Assembly: GCA_038199985.1 (NCBI GenBank)
Contig: JBBPYK010000087.1
Coordinates: 1-6,348 of the forward strand
Origin: Arthrobacter_J sp038199985
GTDB taxonomy: Bacteria; Actinomycetota; Actinomycetes; Actinomycetales; Micrococcaceae
Direction: 5' to 3'
DNA: 6,348 nucleotides
Part shown: positions 4,841 to 6,348 of the stretch, piece by piece
Layout: the number at the start of each line of letters is the position of its first letter
Numbering within the stretch: position 1 is the first letter of the stretch
Position numbers and translations under genes: made by a program
The notes under the pieces: generated by a model
The model's database searches: none
What the model was told of the DNA's origin: nothing
Seen by the model: only the letters and a program-made list of their open reading frames with translations

Positions 4841-6348
4841 ATGAGCTTAGACATGCAACCAAACCCCCAGGGTGCTGCCCAGGATGCGGAACCGGACACA
4901 GACTTGCGCCGCGATGTGCGCCGCGTCAGCACCCTGCTGGGCGAGTCGCTGGTGCGCCAGCACGGCCCCGAACTGCTCGCCATGGTGGAGCAAGTGCGGC
5001 TGCTGACCAAGGAATCCAAGGAGGCCGCACGCGGGGAAACCGGCACCGGTCCGTGGAGCGCGAACGACGTCGCAGAGCAGGTCCGCGAAGTTCTCGCCTC
5101 CCTGCCGCTGGACCAGGCGACCGATCTGGTCCGCGCCTTTGCGTTCTACTTCCACTTGGCCAATGCCGCCGAGCAGGTGCACCGGGTGCGCAGCCTGCGC
5201 GGCCGCAGTGAAAAGGACGGCTGGTTGGCCAAGGCCGTCTCCGAGATCGCTGAAAAGGCCGGCAAGGACGCCCTGCAGGAGGTTGTCAACGACCTCGACG
5301 TGCGCCCCATCTTCACCGCCCACCCCACCGAAGCCTCACGGCGCTCCGTGCTGGACAAGGTCCGCAAGCTCTCCGATATTCTCTCCACCGAGTCGGAGGA
5401 GGGCAGCACGGCCCGCGCCCGCCAGGACCGCAAGCTCGCGGAAATCATCGACCAGATGTGGCAGACCGATGAACTGCGCAAGGTCCGTCCCACACCCATG
5501 GACGAGGCCCGCAACGCCATCTACTACCTGAACAACATTCTCACCGACGCCATGCCCGAGGTGCTGACCGAACTCAGCGAGCTGCTCGCCGGCCACGGCG
5601 TGTCGCTGCCTTCGGACGCCGCACCGCTGCGCTTCGGTTCCTGGATCGGTGGCGACCGCGACGGCAACCCCAACGTCACCTCCGACGTGACGCGCGAAGT
5701 CCTGGTGCTGCAAAACCAGAACGCCATCAAGATCGCCACGGTGCTGATCGACGAGCTGCTGAGCGTTCTGTCCAACTCCAGCTCCCTGTATGGTGCCGAT
5801 GCGGAACTGACCGATTCCATCGCCGCGGACGTGGCGAACCTGCCGGGCCTTGACGCCCGCCTCCTTGAACTGAACGCCGATGAGCCATACCGCCTGAAGC
5901 TTGCCTGCATCAAGGGCAAGCTGGAAAACACCCAAAAGCGGGTCGCTGCCGACGCCTACCACGAGCCCGGCCGGGACTACGGCACCACCGCCGAGCTGTT
6001 GGCGGACCTGCAACTGCTGGAAGATTCGCTGCGCAACAACTCGGCGGCCTTGGTGGCCGACGGTGCCCTCGCCACAGTGCGCCGCGCCATCGCCTCCTTC
6101 GGGCTGCACCTTGCCACCCTGGACATCCGCGAACACGCCGACTACCACCACGACGCCGTCGGCCAGCTGATCGACCGCGTCGGCGAGCTGGGCAAGCCCT
6201 ACGCAGAGCTGGACCGTGCCGAGCGCATGGGCGTGCTCAGTGCCGAATTGGCCAGCCAGCGCCCCCTGTCAGGCCACCCGATCAAGCTCGACGGCGCCGC
6301 CAACGGCACGTACGACGTCTTCCGTGTGGTGCGCCGCGCCTTGCGCAC
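4841..6348 (+). CDS. ppc: Phosphoenolpyruvate carboxylase (partial, C-terminus outside window)
   Basis: Cytoplasmic anaplerotic enzyme that joins bicarbonate to phosphoenolpyruvate, giving oxaloacetate and phosphate for the TCA cycle and aspartate-family synthesis. 502 complete codons are visible, a little over half of the usual 880-940 residues. Motifs in order: an N-terminal helical region (DLRRDVRRVSTLLGESL); the catalytic-His signature IFTAHPTEASRRS with His at residue 161; WQTDELRKVRPTP, which matches the conserved bacterial stretch after it; FGSWIGGDRDGNPNVT with GGDRDGNP at 270-277; and FGLHLATLDIREH with LDIRE at 427-431. The second catalytic-loop and allosteric C-terminal motifs lie past base 6348. 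ATG 4841 is chosen because AAGGA (4827-4831) lies 9 nt upstream and nearby earlier ATGs are out of frame. The frame is uninterrupted and strongly G/C-ending, typical of a core gene in this genome. Family members are usually controlled by aspartate and acetyl-CoA; nothing here shows this directly. Confidence 0.97.
   Translation, partial: MSLDMQPNPQGAAQDAEPDTDLRRDVRRVSTLLGESLVRQHGPELLAMVEQVRLLTKESKEAARGETGTGPWSANDVAEQVREVLASLPLDQATDLVRAFAFYFHLANAAEQVHRVRSLRGRSEKDGWLAKAVSEIAEKAGKDALQEVVNDLDVRPIFTAHPTEASRRSVLDKVRKLSDILSTESEEGSTARARQDRKLAEIIDQMWQTDELRKVRPTPMDEARNAIYYLNNILTDAMPEVLTELSELLAGHGVSLPSDAAPLRFGSWIGGDRDGNPNVTSDVTREVLVLQNQNAIKIATVLIDELLSVLSNSSSLYGADAELTDSIAADVANLPGLDARLLELNADEPYRLKLACIKGKLENTQKRVAADAYHEPGRDYGTTAELLADLQLLEDSLRNNSAALVADGALATVRRAIASFGLHLATLDIREHADYHHDAVGQLIDRVGELGKPYAELDRAERMGVLSAELASQRPLSGHPIKLDGAANGTYDVFRVVRRALR

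Noticed and set aside
5336..6151. 271-codon minus-strand ORF opposite ppc
   Set aside because: It is an antisense shadow of ppc, whose catalytic motifs are unmistakable. The translation is Val/Gln/Gly-rich low-complexity sequence.
1..6348. CRISPR array, tRNA, rRNA, insertion sequence ends or att repeats
   Set aside because: No regularly spaced repeats, cloverleaf-like segment, terminal inverted repeats or transposase/integrase motifs were seen when reading either strand.

Overview
The window looks like chromosomal DNA of a high-GC Gram-positive bacterium, most likely an Arthrobacter-type actinobacterium (Micrococcaceae). This is an inference. It rests on the strongly G/C-ending codons of the right half, on a phosphoenolpyruvate carboxylase of actinobacterial appearance and on DUF1684 and SRPBCC genes. 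No search was run.

Left part (1 to about 2640) is accessory in character and visibly less GC-rich. A type II toxin-antitoxin operon lies on the minus strand: a HigB/RelE-like mRNA interferase followed closely by a HigA-like antitoxin. The antitoxin has a long C-terminal part resembling the ImmA/IrrE protease fold and runs off the left edge. Divergent from it, on the plus strand, is a membrane-protein locus. Its first piece (1213-2025) has a proline-rich and polybasic cytoplasmic tail followed by several membrane helices. Its second piece (2071-2637) has a helix, pore loop, helix arrangement like two-TM potassium channels, but the selectivity-filter region is abnormal. Both pieces lie in the same reading frame, separated by one TGA (2023-2025), with coding-like sequence continuing right after it. 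The locus may therefore be a single channel gene of about 474 codons broken by, or read through, one stop codon.

Middle part (2638-3220) has no convincing intact gene. Its right half holds what may be a frameshifted gene remnant.

Right part (3221-6348) looks like core genome. A DUF1684 gene (minus) and an SRPBCC/AHSA1-type gene (plus) diverge from a shared 118-bp intergenic region (4034-4152). They are followed by the first 502 codons of ppc, the anaplerotic enzyme that carboxylates phosphoenolpyruvate to oxaloacetate. It runs off the right edge.

The most notable item is the HigBA plus unusual channel pair, in which a perfect AT-rich palindrome overlaps the predicted -10 element of the channel promoter. 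A joint function for the two loci is speculative.
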